NCBI GenBank assembly: GCA_017555085.1
Contig: JAFZHD010000049.1
Span: 1 to 52,631, forward strand
Source of the DNA: Muribaculaceae bacterium
Lineage (GTDB): Bacteria; Bacteroidota; Bacteroidia; Bacteroidales; Muribaculaceae
Direction: 5' to 3'
Length of the DNA stretch: 52,631 nt
The number at the start of each line of letters is the position of its first letter. Position 1 is the stretch's first letter. Positions 41,947-51,125 of the stretch are shown here, one piece after another. The position numbers and the translations under genes are program-made. The notes under the pieces are model-generated. The model was given only the letters and a program-made list of their open reading frames with translations, was not told the origin of the DNA and made no database searches.

Positions 41947-42101
41947 TCAGGACCGAGACAAAAAGAGCGCAGACACGCTTGTTTTAGTCCCAGGTCCTGA
42001 GAAAACCTATACATACAAACAAGTTCGGACTGCGCATAGCACAGACGCTCACTGAACTTACTCGTGCATGTATTATTTGAAATTTCTCAGGTTTCAGGGA
42101 C
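41947..42101 (-). ncRNA. Candidate structured RNA (rod-like imperfect hairpin)
   Basis: Nested arms form a rod of about 115 bases: 41987-41991 with 42097-42101, CCTGAGAAA (41996-42004) with TTTCTCAGG (42083-42091), ATACAT (42009-42014) with 42068-42073, AAGTTC (42021-42026) with 42054-42059, and CTGCGC (42030-42035) with GCACAG (42039-42044, one G-U). A rival 8-bp stem pairs TCAGGACC (41947-41954) with 41993-42000. It could be a free RNA (the rod with bulges recalls 6S RNA) or a leader with two exclusive folds in front of the HTH gene. Strand is not certain; minus is preferred because the HTH gene follows. Confidence 0.45.
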
Positions 42102-42254
42102 ATACGAATAAATAGCAAACGGTTAATATATTCTAATATCTATTTTTGTTTTTTGTTTGTCCTTTTTCTTTATATTTTTGATTTCATTTTTTATTTGACG
42201 CAAAAATAACCAATAAATCGTAATTGTCAAAATCGAAATGATATTATACAACAA

Positions 42255-42277
42255 CGGCTACCCAAAACGGGTAGCCG
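42255..42277 (-). terminator. Terminator of yqeY-serS
   Basis: CGGCTACCC (42255-42263) pairs with GGGTAGCCG (42269-42277), loop AAAAC. It lies 25 bases after the serS stop, with a T-rich stretch following on the minus strand. Confidence 0.8.
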
Positions 42278-42301
42278 CTAATTATGTATCAAACAATATT
42301 A

Positions 42302-43573
42302 TTAGTTGATGATGTCAAAGCCGGTGTAACGACGCAAGCACTCGGGAACTACGATGCCTTCGGGTGTTTGGTTGTTTTCAAGCAATGCGGCCATAATGCG
42401 GGGCAATGCAAGAGCCGAGCCGTTGAGTGTGTGACACAACTGTGTTTTCTTGTCTTCGGCACGGTAGCGGCATTTGAGACGGTTGGCCTGATATGTTTCA
42501 AAGTTAGATACCGATGAAACTTCGAGCCAGCGTTGTTGTGCAGCCGAGTAAACTTCAAAGTCAAATGTAATGGCCGATGTGAAACTCATGTCACCACCGC
42601 AAAGACGCAAAATGTGCCAGGGCAAACCGAGTTTGTCGAGCAAACCTTGAACATGGTCTTTCATTTCTTCGAGAGCGGCATAAGAGTTTTCGGGTTTTTC
42701 GATGCGAACGATTTCTACTTTGTCAAATTGGTGCAAACGGTTCAAACCGCGAACATCTTTACCATAACTACCTGCTTCGCGACGGAAACATGCCGAGTAA
42801 GCACAGTTTTTAACGGGCAACTGATTGTCGTTGAGAATAACATCGCGATAGATGTTTGTCACGGGAACTTCGGCTGTGGGGATAAGGTAGAGGTTGTCGA
42901 GTTGACAGTGATACATCTGACCTTCTTTGTCGGGCAACTGACCTGTGCCATAACCCGATGCCTCGTTAACAACATAGGGAGGTTGCACTTCAAGATAGCC
43001 CGATTCGCCTGCCTGGTCGAGGAAGAACTGAATGAGGGCGCGTTGCAAGCGTGCACCTTTGCCAATGTAAACGGGGAAACCGGCGCCTGTGATTTTAACA
43101 CCGAGGTCAAAGTCGATGAGGTTGTATTTCTTTGCCAAATCCCAGTGGGGAAGAGCGTCAGCGCCGAGGTTGGGCATCACGCCACCTTCTTTTTCAACCA
43201 CATTGTCTTCGGCAGTGCGGCCTTCGGGCACCATTTCGCAGGGGATGTTGGGAATTGTGAGCAAAATATCGCGTTGAGCCACCTCAACAGCATCGAGTTG
43301 CTCGGCAATAGTTTTTTGTTCTTCTTTGAGAGCAGCCACGCGTGCTTTTGCCGCTTCGGCTTCATCTTTTTTGCCTTGTTTCATCAACGCACCGATTTCG
43401 GCTGCATATTTTTTGAGCTCGGCACCGAGAGTGTCGTTGTTCAACTGCAACTGACGGCGTTGTTGGTCAAGGTCGAGCACACGATTGATGTGTTCCTCGG
43501 CTTTGAAGCATTTCACTGCAAGGCGGTCAATGATATACTGAGGATTTTCCTTGATTTGTTGAATTGTAAGCAT
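42302..43573 (-). CDS. serS: Serine--tRNA ligase
   Basis: 423 residues, standard SerRS. An N-terminal antiparallel coiled-coil arm (about 28-105) binds the long variable arm of tRNA-Ser. The class II catalytic core follows: motif 1 around FLDQAGESGYLEVQPPYVV, motif 2 FRREAGSYGKDVRGLNRLHQFDKVE, and motif 3 LNGSALALPRIMAALLEN. It charges tRNA-Ser (and tRNA-Sec where present). It starts 20 bases after yqeY. Confidence 0.97.
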   Translation of the reverse strand: MLTIQQIKENPQYIIDRLAVKCFKAEEHINRVLDLDQQRRQLQLNNDTLGAELKKYAAEIGALMKQGKKDEAEAAKARVAALKEEQKTIAEQLDAVEVAQRDILLTIPNIPCEMVPEGRTAEDNVVEKEGGVMPNLGADALPHWDLAKKYNLIDFDLGVKITGAGFPVYIGKGARLQRALIQFFLDQAGESGYLEVQPPYVVNEASGYGTGQLPDKEGQMYHCQLDNLYLIPTAEVPVTNIYRDVILNDNQLPVKNCAYSACFRREAGSYGKDVRGLNRLHQFDKVEIVRIEKPENSYAALEEMKDHVQGLLDKLGLPWHILRLCGGDMSFTSAITFDFEVYSAAQQRWLEVSSVSNFETYQANRLKCRYRAEDKKTQLCHTLNGSALALPRIMAALLENNQTPEGIVVPECLRRYTGFDIIN

Positions 43574-43593
43574 ATTGTGGTGTTATTATTTTG

Positions 43594-44043
43594 TTACGCC
43601 AATAATTCTTTAACCTTTGCCGAGATGGCTTTACCGTCGGCACGGCCGGCGAGTGCTTTTGAAGCCACGCCCATAACTTTGCCCATTTCTTTTGCAGAAG
43701 TTGCGCCCACTTGTGCAATGATTTTTTGCAACTCGGCAGTGAGTTCTTCTTCTGTGAGTTGTTTGGGGAGATATTCTTCGATAACCGCAGCCTCGGCGAG
43801 TTCGTTTTCAGCGAGTTCGGGGCGGTTTTGTGTATTATAAATTTCGGCCGATTCCTTGCGTTGCTTAACCATTTTCACAAGAATTTTCATAGCAGCATCG
43901 TCGCTGAGAGTGCCGTCGCCACCCTTGGCAGTTTTTGCTTCCAAGAATTCTTTTTTCACTCCGCGAAGGGCTTCAAGGCGCACTTTGTCGCGTGCCAACA
44001 TTGCCGCTTTGATATCGGCGCTGACTTTTTCAAAAAGGTCCAT
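43594..44043 (-). CDS. yqeY: GatB/YqeY-domain protein
   Basis: 149 residues, all YqeY domain. An N-terminal helical part has AMLARDKVRLEALRGVKKEFLEAK and a C-terminal part has AEAAVIEEYLPKQLTEEELTAELQKII and MGKVMGVASKALAGRADGKAIS. The C-terminal half resembles the tRNA-binding tail of GatB, the amidotransferase subunit. Stand-alone YqeY is conserved but its function is not settled; a tRNA-related role fits its place directly before serS. Confidence 0.92.
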   Translation of the reverse strand: MDLFEKVSADIKAAMLARDKVRLEALRGVKKEFLEAKTAKGGDGTLSDDAAMKILVKMVKQRKESAEIYNTQNRPELAENELAEAAVIEEYLPKQLTEEELTAELQKIIAQVGATSAKEMGKVMGVASKALAGRADGKAISAKVKELLA

Positions 44044-44079
44044 AATCAGGCTTATTAGTTTTTTGTTTCAATTAAGTGG

Positions 44080-44087
44080 CAAAGGTA
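44080..44087 (-). promoter_or_regulatory. -7 promoter element of yqeY-serS
   Basis: TACCTTTG on the minus strand, 36 bases before the ATG. -33 element not clear. Confidence 0.45.
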
Positions 44088-44192
44088 ATAATTTTAATTC
44101 ATTTTTACCATAAATAACTGCTCAAAGATGAAAAACAAAGGTTGTATAACCAATTTTAAGCTGTTATTTTTCTTATTGCGGCTGATTTACAT

Positions 44193-44200
44193 TATCTTTG
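44193..44200 (+). promoter_or_regulatory. -7 promoter element of argS
   Basis: TATCTTTG, 26 bases before the ATG at 44227. -33 element not clear. Confidence 0.5.
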
Positions 44201-44226
44201 CAGTAAATTAGATATAAACTGCATAT

Positions 44227-46014
44227 ATGTCAATGGATAAAATCATCGCATCGGCTGTCGCAAAAGCCGTAAAAGCACTTTATGACGTGGAAGTTGACGC
44301 ATCGTCAATCGTTCCCCAAACTACAAAAAAAGAATTTGAAGGTAACCTCACAATAGTGGTATTCCCCTGGGTAAAGGCGGCTCGCAAGTCGCCCGAGGCT
44401 GTGGGTACCGAAATAGGTCAATGGCTTGTTGACAACGAGCCTGCGGTTAACCGCTTCAATGTCATCAAGGGTTTCTTGAACATTGTTATCGAGCCCACTT
44501 TCTGGAACTCGGTGCTCACCTCTATCAGCCAAGCCGACAACTACGGCATCACTCCCGTAACCGAAGATAGCCCATTGGTGATGGTCGAATACAGTTCGCC
44601 CAACACCAACAAACCTTTGCACTTGGGCCATGTTCGCAACAACTTGTTGGGTTTCAGTCTTTCTGAAATTCTCAAAGCGTGTGGCAACCGTGTGGTTAAA
44701 ACCAACATCGTTAACGACCGCGGTATCCACATTTGCAAATCAATGCTCGCTTGGCAAAAATGGGGTGAAGGCGTTACTCCCGAGAAAGCCGGCAAGAAAG
44801 GCGACCACCTCATCGGCGATTTCTATGTATTGTTTGACAAGCATTTCAAGGCCGAGGTTAACGAACTCATGGCCAAAGGCATGAGCGAAGACGATGCCAA
44901 AAATACTTCTCATCTTATGCTTGAAGCACGCGAAATGTTGCGCCGCTGGGAAAACAAAGACCCCGAAGTGCGCCAACTTTGGGAAATGATGAACGAGTGG
45001 GTATATGCAGGTTTTGACGAAACCTACAAACGCATGGGCGTTGACTTTGACAAAATCTACTACGAAAGCGACACCTACCTCGAAGGTAAGGAAAAGGTGC
45101 TCGAAGGCCTCGAAAAAGGTATCATGTATCGCAAAGAAGACAACTCGGTGTGGGCCGACCTCACTGATGCCGGTCTCGACCACAAATTGTTGTTGCGCAG
45201 CGACGGCACTTCGGTTTACATGACACAAGATATCGGTACTGCAAAATTGCGCTACCAAGACTATCCCATCGACAAGATGATTTATGTTGTGGGCAACGAG
45301 CAGGACTATCACTTCAAAGTGCTCTCATTGCTCCTCGACCGTCTCGGCTTCAAGTGGGGCAAAGACTTGGTTCACTTCTCTTATGGTATGGTCGAATTGC
45401 CCGAAGGCAAGATGAAGAGCCGCGAAGGTACTGTGGTTGATGCCGACGACTTGATGGAAGAAATGGTTTCATCGGCTCGCGAGGTGTCAAAAGAACTCGG
45501 CAAACTCGACGGCTGCTCGGCCGAAGAAGCCGATGCTATCTGCGAAACTGTGGGTCTCGGTGCATTAAAATACTTCTTGCTCAAAGTTGATCCCCGCAAG
45601 AACATGACCTTCAACCCCAAAGAGTCAATCGACTTCAACGGCAACACAGGTCCGTTCATTCAATACACCTATGCTCGCATTCGCTCAGTGATGCGCAAAG
45701 CGGCCGAGGCATCATTTGCTATCGGCGACTTCTCGGCTGTTGAGCCCAACGAAAAAGAAATTTCGCTCATTCAACGCCTTGCCGACTTCCCCGCAGTGGT
45801 TGCCGAAGCCGGTCGCACTTACAGCCCCGCGCTCATCGCCAACTATGTGTATGACTTGGTTAAAGAGTACAACCAATTCTATCACGACTACTCAATCATG
45901 CGTGAAGAAAACGAGGCTGTTCGTTCATTGCGCTTGTGTTTGAGCGAGTCAACTGCCAATGTTATCGCAACAGGCATGAAACTCCTCGGTATCAACGTTC
46001 CCGAACGAATGTAA
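44227..46014 (+). CDS. argS: Arginine--tRNA ligase
   Basis: 595 residues, class I synthetase of full length. The N-terminal Add1 domain (about 1-110) contacts the tRNA D-loop. The catalytic fold has the HIGH signature as HLGHVRNNL (VEYSSPNTNKPLHLGHVRN) and a KMSKS-like loop as KMKSREGTVV. A helical DALR anticodon-binding domain forms the C-terminus, with the last residues INVPERM. It charges tRNA-Arg. It is 38 bases upstream of the Bax-inhibitor gene, with no terminator seen between, so cotranscription is possible. Confidence 0.97.
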   Translation: MSMDKIIASAVAKAVKALYDVEVDASSIVPQTTKKEFEGNLTIVVFPWVKAARKSPEAVGTEIGQWLVDNEPAVNRFNVIKGFLNIVIEPTFWNSVLTSISQADNYGITPVTEDSPLVMVEYSSPNTNKPLHLGHVRNNLLGFSLSEILKACGNRVVKTNIVNDRGIHICKSMLAWQKWGEGVTPEKAGKKGDHLIGDFYVLFDKHFKAEVNELMAKGMSEDDAKNTSHLMLEAREMLRRWENKDPEVRQLWEMMNEWVYAGFDETYKRMGVDFDKIYYESDTYLEGKEKVLEGLEKGIMYRKEDNSVWADLTDAGLDHKLLLRSDGTSVYMTQDIGTAKLRYQDYPIDKMIYVVGNEQDYHFKVLSLLLDRLGFKWGKDLVHFSYGMVELPEGKMKSREGTVVDADDLMEEMVSSAREVSKELGKLDGCSAEEADAICETVGLGALKYFLLKVDPRKNMTFNPKESIDFNGNTGPFIQYTYARIRSVMRKAAEASFAIGDFSAVEPNEKEISLIQRLADFPAVVAEAGRTYSPALIANYVYDLVKEYNQFYHDYSIMREENEAVRSLRLCLSESTANVIATGMKLLGINVPERM

Positions 46015-46052
46015 TAACACGATTGTTAAACCACTAAATTAATCAATAAATT

Positions 46053-46751
46053 ATGGACAACTACTCTATTCCTCAATTTGAGCAGTCGCTCGCACAACGC
46101 GTGTCGGCTGTCATGAAACGCGTCTATTTCAAAATGACGCTCGCGTTGCTCGTTACCGCATTTGTTTCAATGTGGGCTGCCGGCAGCGAAATGTTCTTGT
46201 CATTCATTTTCCAAAACTCTTGGTCAATGTTTGCTCTCTTCGGTGTTGAAATCTTGTTGGTAATCGCTATCTCAGGCGCAATCAACCGTTTGAGTTCGGC
46301 TGCCGCAACCGCTTTGTTCTTCCTTTTTGCAGTAGTCAACGGATTGGCTTTATCGCCCATCTTCCTTGCCTATACACTCACATCTATCGCTAAAACATTC
46401 TTCATCACCGCCGGCACATTTGGCGCGATGAGCATCTATGGTTACTTCACAAGCAACGACTTGTCAAAAATGGGCTCTATCCTCATCATGGCCCTCTTTG
46501 GTCTCATCATTGCTTCGATAGTAAACATCTTTGTTAACAGCGACGGTTTGGGTTGGATTATCTCAATCGTGGGCGTACTCATCTTCGTGGGCCTCACTGC
46601 TTGGGATACTCAAAAAATCAAGAACATGGCAGCAATGGCACCCGCAGGTCAAGAAGGCCGATTGGCAACAATCGGTGCGTTGAGCCTCTATCTTGACTTC
46701 ATCAACCTCTTCCTCTACTTGCTCCGTTTCTTCGGTGCAAGCCGCGACTAA
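46053..46751 (+). CDS. Bax inhibitor-1/YccA family membrane protein
   Basis: 232 residues with seven membrane segments between about 27 and 228. Family hallmarks are FFITAGTFGAMSIYGYFT in the middle and LTAWDTQKIKNMA before the last helices, then LSLYLDFINLFLYLLRFFG. Bacterial members act as pH-sensitive calcium leak channels (BsYetJ) or as FtsH-associated modulators (YccA). It sits in the inner membrane. Terminator at 46776-46811. Confidence 0.92.
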   Translation: MDNYSIPQFEQSLAQRVSAVMKRVYFKMTLALLVTAFVSMWAAGSEMFLSFIFQNSWSMFALFGVEILLVIAISGAINRLSSAAATALFFLFAVVNGLALSPIFLAYTLTSIAKTFFITAGTFGAMSIYGYFTSNDLSKMGSILIMALFGLIIASIVNIFVNSDGLGWIISIVGVLIFVGLTAWDTQKIKNMAAMAPAGQEGRLATIGALSLYLDFINLFLYLLRFFGASRD

Positions 46752-46775
46752 TCACGCAACCACTATCAACCCAAC

Positions 46776-46811
46776 AGGCGATGTAGCCACCCGGCTCATC
46801 GCCTTAATATT
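46776..46811 (+). terminator. Terminator after the Bax-inhibitor-1 gene
   Basis: AGGCGATG (46776-46783) pairs with CATCGCCT (46797-46804), with an inner AGCC/GGCT stem around ACCC and a single bulged T. A T-rich tail follows (TAATATTTT). Confidence 0.8.
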
Positions 46812-46858
46812 TTAACCTAACAGCAACAGCAGTCGCCACCCTTGGCAATCACACATCA

Positions 46859-48199
46859 ATGGCTCGTTTTTGGCAGAAATACAAACAAGACTATCGGTCG
46901 ATAATCAGTCTCGGCTTACCCATTCTAATAGGGCAAGTGGGCATGATTATCGTGGGCTTTGCCGACACTATCATGGTGGGGCGATACTCAACCGAAGCCC
47001 TTGCCTCGGCCTCGTTTGTCAACAATGTGTTTAATATTGCCAATCTCGCCTGCATGGGATTTACCTATGGTCTTACTCCGCTCATCGGCGCACTGTTTAC
47101 TCAAAAACGCAACGATACAATAGGCGCATTGGTCAAAAACGGCCTTGTGCTCAACATTCTGTTCTCGCTGATGGTGTGCGTCATCATGAGCATTGTCTAT
47201 TTCAATGTTCATCGCATGGGGCAACCACAAGAACTGTTTCCGTTGATACGCCCCTACTTCCTGCTCTATTTGGCCAGCCTTGTGCCCATGTCGGTTTTTA
47301 ACGCCTTTGCCCAATGGGCCTATGCCATCAACCGCTCAAAAATGCCCATGTGGATAATCCTATTCTCAAATGTTGCCAACATCGTAGGTAATTATGTGCT
47401 CATCTACGGTCATTGGGGCTGTCCCGAACTCGGGCTGAACGGTGCCGGAATAAGTACCCTCGCATCGCGCATAATCTCGGCCGCCGGCATCATGCTCGCA
47501 TTCTTCACATTCGGCCAATATCGCGACTATCGCAAAGGATTTGCCAACAGCCGCCTATCGGCACAAAACATGCGCCACATTTCATCAACATCATGGCCCA
47601 TCGCACTGCAAATGACACTCGAAACCGGTGCATTCTCGGCCGCCGCAATCATGGCCGGATGGCTGGGTAAAGTGCCGTTGGCATCGTTTCAAGTAATGCT
47701 GATTGTCGGCACACTGGGCTTTTGTGTCTATTACAGCCTTGCCGCGAGCGTATCGGTGCTGGTGTCAAACGCCGCCGGGCTCAACGACAACCGCGCCATT
47801 CGCCGCATATCGTGGGCCGGATATCACATTCTGCTTGCCCTCGCCACATGCTCGTCGCTGATATTCATCTTTGGCGGCGAAACACTCATTCACGCCTTCA
47901 CCGACGACCCTGCCGTGATAGCACTCTCGCTCACGCTCATCACGCCGTTGGTGCTCTATCAGTTTGGCGATGCCACACAAATCAACTTCTCAAACGCACT
48001 GCGCGGCACATCAAATGTTATGCCCATGCTGTGGATAGCCTTTGTGAGTTATGTCGTTGTGGGTCTGCCTGCTACCTACACACTTGCATTCATAGCCGAC
48101 CTCGGCTTGTATGGCATTTTTCTCAGTTTCTCAGTTTCGCTCTTCCTTGCCGCAGGTCTGTTTATCTACCACTTCCTCAAAACCACCCGCACCAAATAA
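46859..48199 (+). CDS. MATE-family multidrug efflux transporter
   Basis: 446 residues with twelve membrane segments in two halves. N-terminal family stretches are GLPILIGQVGMIIVGFADTIMVG and FVNNVFNIANLACMGFTYGLTPLIG; the second half begins near WPIALQMTLETGAFSAAAIMAG. MATE proteins export cationic drugs, bile salts or other metabolites in exchange for Na+ or H+. The substrate is unknown. No regulator is adjacent. It lies between the terminator at 46776 and the panB promoter, so it is probably transcribed alone. Confidence 0.92.
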   Translation: MARFWQKYKQDYRSIISLGLPILIGQVGMIIVGFADTIMVGRYSTEALASASFVNNVFNIANLACMGFTYGLTPLIGALFTQKRNDTIGALVKNGLVLNILFSLMVCVIMSIVYFNVHRMGQPQELFPLIRPYFLLYLASLVPMSVFNAFAQWAYAINRSKMPMWIILFSNVANIVGNYVLIYGHWGCPELGLNGAGISTLASRIISAAGIMLAFFTFGQYRDYRKGFANSRLSAQNMRHISSTSWPIALQMTLETGAFSAAAIMAGWLGKVPLASFQVMLIVGTLGFCVYYSLAASVSVLVSNAAGLNDNRAIRRISWAGYHILLALATCSSLIFIFGGETLIHAFTDDPAVIALSLTLITPLVLYQFGDATQINFSNALRGTSNVMPMLWIAFVSYVVVGLPATYTLAFIADLGLYGIFLSFSVSLFLAAGLFIYHFLKTTRTK

Positions 48200-48264
48200 T
48201 AGCCAATTTCCTTGGGCACACTTATAATGACATGCCAAAATATAGTTTATTTGCGAATTAATTG

Positions 48265-48272
48265 TAACTTTG
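48265..48272 (+). promoter_or_regulatory. -7 promoter element of the panB operon
   Basis: TAACTTTG, 34 bases before the panB ATG at 48307. The upstream element is TTT rather than TTG. Confidence 0.5.
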
Positions 48273-48306
48273 TAGCGTTGAACTATAATTACTTACTGAA
48301 CTAAAC

Positions 48307-49125
48307 ATGTCAACTTACACAGAAGACCAACGCAAAGTCACCACTCGCCGTCTCACCGAGATGAAGATGCGTGGCGAAAAAATAGCAATGCTCACTGCTT
48401 ATGACTACTCAATGGCCAAACTCATCGACGAGGCCGGTATGGATGTTATTCTCGTGGGCGACTCGGCCTCTAATGTCATGGCCGGTAACTTAACTACCCT
48501 CCCCATCACTCTCGACCACATGATTTACCACGCCAAGTCGGTAATCAAAGGCGTTAAACGCGCTTTGGTGGTGTGTGACCTCCCCTTTGGCTCTTACCAA
48601 GGCAACTCAAAAGAGGCTCTCGCATCGGCTATCCGCATCATGAAAGAAAGCCACGCCGAAGCAGTGAAAATGGAAGGCGGTAGCGAAATTCGCGAATCAA
48701 TCGAGCGCGTTCTCTCGGCCGGTATCCCCGTGATGGGACACCTGGGTCTCACTCCCCAATCAATCAACAAATTTGGCACCTATGCCGTGCGCGCCAAGGA
48801 AGAAGCCGAGGCTAACAAGTTGATTGAAGATGCCAAGATGCTTGAAGAAATAGGCTGTTTTGCTATCGTTCTTGAAAAAATTCCCGCCAAACTTGCCACT
48901 CGCGTTGCCCAGGAATTGAGCATTCCCGTTATCGGTATCGGTGCCGGTGGCGGCGTTGACGGACAAGTGCTTGTGATGCACGACATGCTCGGCATCAACA
49001 AAGGATTCTCACCCCGTTTCTTGCGCCGATATGCCGACCTTGCCACTATCATCAACGATGCTGTGGCTCACTATATCGACGATGTGAAAACATGTGATTT
49101 CCCCAACGAAAGCGAACAATACTAA
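48307..49125 (+). CDS. panB: 3-methyl-2-oxobutanoate hydroxymethyltransferase
   Basis: 272 residues, full-length PanB with the TIM-barrel fold. Family motifs: [33 protein letters not shown] (start and metal site), [18 protein letters not shown] (substrate lysine/glutamate), [10 protein letters not shown] and [23 protein letters not shown]. It adds the hydroxymethyl group from methylene-tetrahydrofolate to ketoisovalerate, the first step to pantothenate and CoA. The gene is 18 bases before the pseudokinase gene, an unusual companion. Confidence 0.96.
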   Translation: MSTYTEDQRKVTTRRLTEMKMRGEKIAMLTAYDYSMAKLIDEAGMDVILVGDSASNVMAGNLTTLPITLDHMIYHAKSVIKGVKRALVVCDLPFGSYQGNSKEALASAIRIMKESHAEAVKMEGGSEIRESIERVLSAGIPVMGHLGLTPQSINKFGTYAVRAKEEAEANKLIEDAKMLEEIGCFAIVLEKIPAKLATRVAQELSIPVIGIGAGGGVDGQVLVMHDMLGINKGFSPRFLRRYADLATIINDAVAHYIDDVKTCDFPNESEQY

Positions 49126-49143
49126 TATCTCATTTTCATCACT

Positions 49144-49959
49144 ATGAGCAACGGTGAAAAGATTAACGACAAATGGACCGAAATAGAACTTCTACCCGAG
49201 TGGGAAGAGGAGTTTTATAATGTCTATACGGCCAAGAAACATGGCAAATGGCTGATGCTCAAAACACTCAAACCCCAATATCGCGACCTGCCCGAATATC
49301 AGGCCATGATTGAAAAGGAGTTTGATGTGCGCTACAACCTCATCCACCCCAACATCGTTATCATCACCGACTATGAAGATGTGCCCAGCGTGGGCCGTTG
49401 CATCATCACCGATGATGTGTATGGCGACTCGCTGCGAAAACTCATTGACCAAAAGCGCGTAACGCCTCAAATCATTGAGCAGTTGCGCCGCCAACTTGTG
49501 GGCGCACTCGACTACATTCAGCGCAACCACATTGTGCATCACCCCATTCGCCCCGAGACAATCATTTTCACCGAGATTGGCGGCAAACTCAAACTTATTG
49601 ATGTGGGCTTTGACCAACGCTCACACCTCACTCCTGCCGATGCCTCGGAAGACATCTACAACTACGGAAAAGTGTTGATTGAAGCCATTGACAGTTGCGA
49701 GGACAAATATCCGCAGTTGCGTCGCATTGCCGAGCGATGCACCAACCCCGAGCCTCGCCGCCGTTATCGCGATGTGCAAGAACTGCATTTGGCTCTTGAA
49801 CAGAAATCGGGCAACCGTCTTTATCTGCTCATCATATTGTTCCTGTCGTTCATGATACTGCTTCTCGCATGGCTCAATTCGCCCTATCGCCCCACTCCCC
49901 CCGAGCGACACGACGCTGCCATCGAAGCACCTGCGACAACCGATTCAATCACCCCATAA
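49144..49959 (+). CDS. Membrane-anchored protein pseudokinase
   Basis: 271 residues. A eukaryotic-type protein kinase fold is recognisable: beta-3 lysine K40 (WLMLKTLK), an alpha-C glutamate near 57-59, a hinge (RCIITDDVYGDSLRKLI), a catalytic-loop equivalent NHIVHHPIRPETII (130-141) and D153-V-G155 for DFG. The catalytic HRD aspartate is replaced by P134 (HHP), and no glycine-rich loop is seen, so phosphotransfer is unlikely. One membrane helix (about 226-243) precedes a short Pro/Thr-rich tail. It is a cytoplasmic-facing pseudokinase with C-terminal anchor. Between panB and the GNAT-like gene (gap 11 bases). Partner unknown. Confidence 0.8.
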   Translation: MSNGEKINDKWTEIELLPEWEEEFYNVYTAKKHGKWLMLKTLKPQYRDLPEYQAMIEKEFDVRYNLIHPNIVIITDYEDVPSVGRCIITDDVYGDSLRKLIDQKRVTPQIIEQLRRQLVGALDYIQRNHIVHHPIRPETIIFTEIGGKLKLIDVGFDQRSHLTPADASEDIYNYGKVLIEAIDSCEDKYPQLRRIAERCTNPEPRRRYRDVQELHLALEQKSGNRLYLLIILFLSFMILLLAWLNSPYRPTPPERHDAAIEAPATTDSITP

Positions 49960-49970
49960 CCAGTCTCACA

Positions 49971-51104
49971 ATGGCTATTGAAATTAAAGCAATCGACTCA
50001 TTGTCGACCAAACAACTCAAAAAGTACATACAGTTTGGCAACGACCTCTACAAAGGCAATACATGCTTTGTGCCGTCATATATCTTTGATGACATCAACA
50101 CATTAAGTCCCAAGAAAAATCCCGCCTACGACATTTGCCAAGCACAGTTGTTCATGGCCTATCGCGACAACAAACCCGTTGGCCGCATAACAGCCATCAT
50201 CAACAATGTGGTAAATGAGCGCACAGGCGAGAAGACAGTGCGATTTGGCTTTGCCGATTGGATTGACGACGAAGAAGTGGTCGATGCTCTCTTTGATGCA
50301 GTTACCAAATGGGGCAAACAGCACGGAATGACACAGATTGTGGGCCCATTAGGATTTAGCGACATGGACCACGAAGGCATGCTCGTTGAGGGCTTTGATG
50401 AAATGGGCACAATGGCCACAATCTACAACCACGCCTACTACCCCAAGCACATGCAACGCATGGGATTTGAAAAAGAGGCCGAATGGGTGGAATTTCGCAT
50501 CAAAGTGCCCGACGCTGTTCCCGAAAAAATTCTCCGCATCGCCGACATTGTGCGACACAAATATGAACTGCGAACAGTCTCTTTCAAAAGCCGCAAAAAA
50601 CTCAAAGACCAATATGGACAGGCATTGTTTAATGTGATTAACCAAGCCTATGACCAATTATATGGCTACTCGCCCCTCACACAGCGACAAATCAACCACT
50701 ACATCGACATGTATCTTGGCATGGTGCGACTCGATTGCGTGAGCGTTATTGTTGACAAAAACGATGAACTTGTAGGCCTCGGCATTTCGCTCCCATCGCT
50801 CTCACGCGCGTTGCAACGCTGTGGCGGCAAACTGTTCCCCACAGGTTGGTGGCATTCGTTGAAAGCGATATATGGCAAAAACGATGTGGTTGACCTCATG
50901 CTCATTGCCGTCAAACCCGAATATATGAACAAAGGCGTGAACTCTCTCCTATTTGCCGACCTTATTCCGGCATTTATCAAAAACGGATTTAAGTATGCCG
51001 AAAGCAACCCCGAACTTGCCGACAACACCGCCGTGCAACTCCAATGGCAATACTTTGACTACCGCCAACACCGCCGCCGCCAAGCATTCAAAAAAGAAAT
51101 CTAA
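49971..51104 (+). CDS. GNAT-like N-acetyltransferase family protein
   Basis: 377 residues from ATG 49971; an extension to 49869 would overlap the pseudokinase gene and is rejected. A GNAT-like region is visible in the N-terminal half (QAQLFMAYRDNKPVGRITAIIN, GFADWIDDEEVVDALFDAVTKWG) with GPLGFSDMDHEGMLVEGF. The C-terminal half again looks acyltransferase-like (VSVIVDKNDELVGLGISLPSLS, DLMLIAVKPEYMNKGVNSLLF). This is a Bacteroidales family with no known substrate. Cotranscription with panB and the pseudokinase is likely. Confidence 0.75.
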   Translation: MAIEIKAIDSLSTKQLKKYIQFGNDLYKGNTCFVPSYIFDDINTLSPKKNPAYDICQAQLFMAYRDNKPVGRITAIINNVVNERTGEKTVRFGFADWIDDEEVVDALFDAVTKWGKQHGMTQIVGPLGFSDMDHEGMLVEGFDEMGTMATIYNHAYYPKHMQRMGFEKEAEWVEFRIKVPDAVPEKILRIADIVRHKYELRTVSFKSRKKLKDQYGQALFNVINQAYDQLYGYSPLTQRQINHYIDMYLGMVRLDCVSVIVDKNDELVGLGISLPSLSRALQRCGGKLFPTGWWHSLKAIYGKNDVVDLMLIAVKPEYMNKGVNSLLFADLIPAFIKNGFKYAESNPELADNTAVQLQWQYFDYRQHRRRQAFKKEI

Positions 51105-51125
51105 CAACATCGCCACAAATACAAA

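Larger units (their letters stand above)
41909..42301. other. 393-base spacer without a gene
   Basis: Holds the structured element at 41947-42101, then an AT-rich stretch (about 42105-42245) with nothing I recognise, then the serS terminator at 42255-42277. Confidence 0.7.

Noticed and set aside
41947..42101. Invertible promoter (phase-variation) switch beside the HTH gene
   Set aside because: The arms are short, interrupted and nested as in an RNA rod, and no invertase gene is in the window.
41930..42250. tmRNA or a known riboswitch in the spacer before serS
   Set aside because: No tmRNA ends, tag frame or tRNA-like acceptor and no riboswitch core I know; only a generic structured-RNA call is supported.
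42533..43840. 435-codon open frame antisense to serS and yqeY
   Set aside because: It lies wholly opposite two clearly conserved genes, and its translation is low-complexity, rich in F/C/V/E as expected of reverse-frame reading.
49869..49970. Upstream start for the GNAT-like protein
   Set aside because: It would overlap the pseudokinase membrane anchor and tail; the ATG at 49971 follows its stop by 11 bases.
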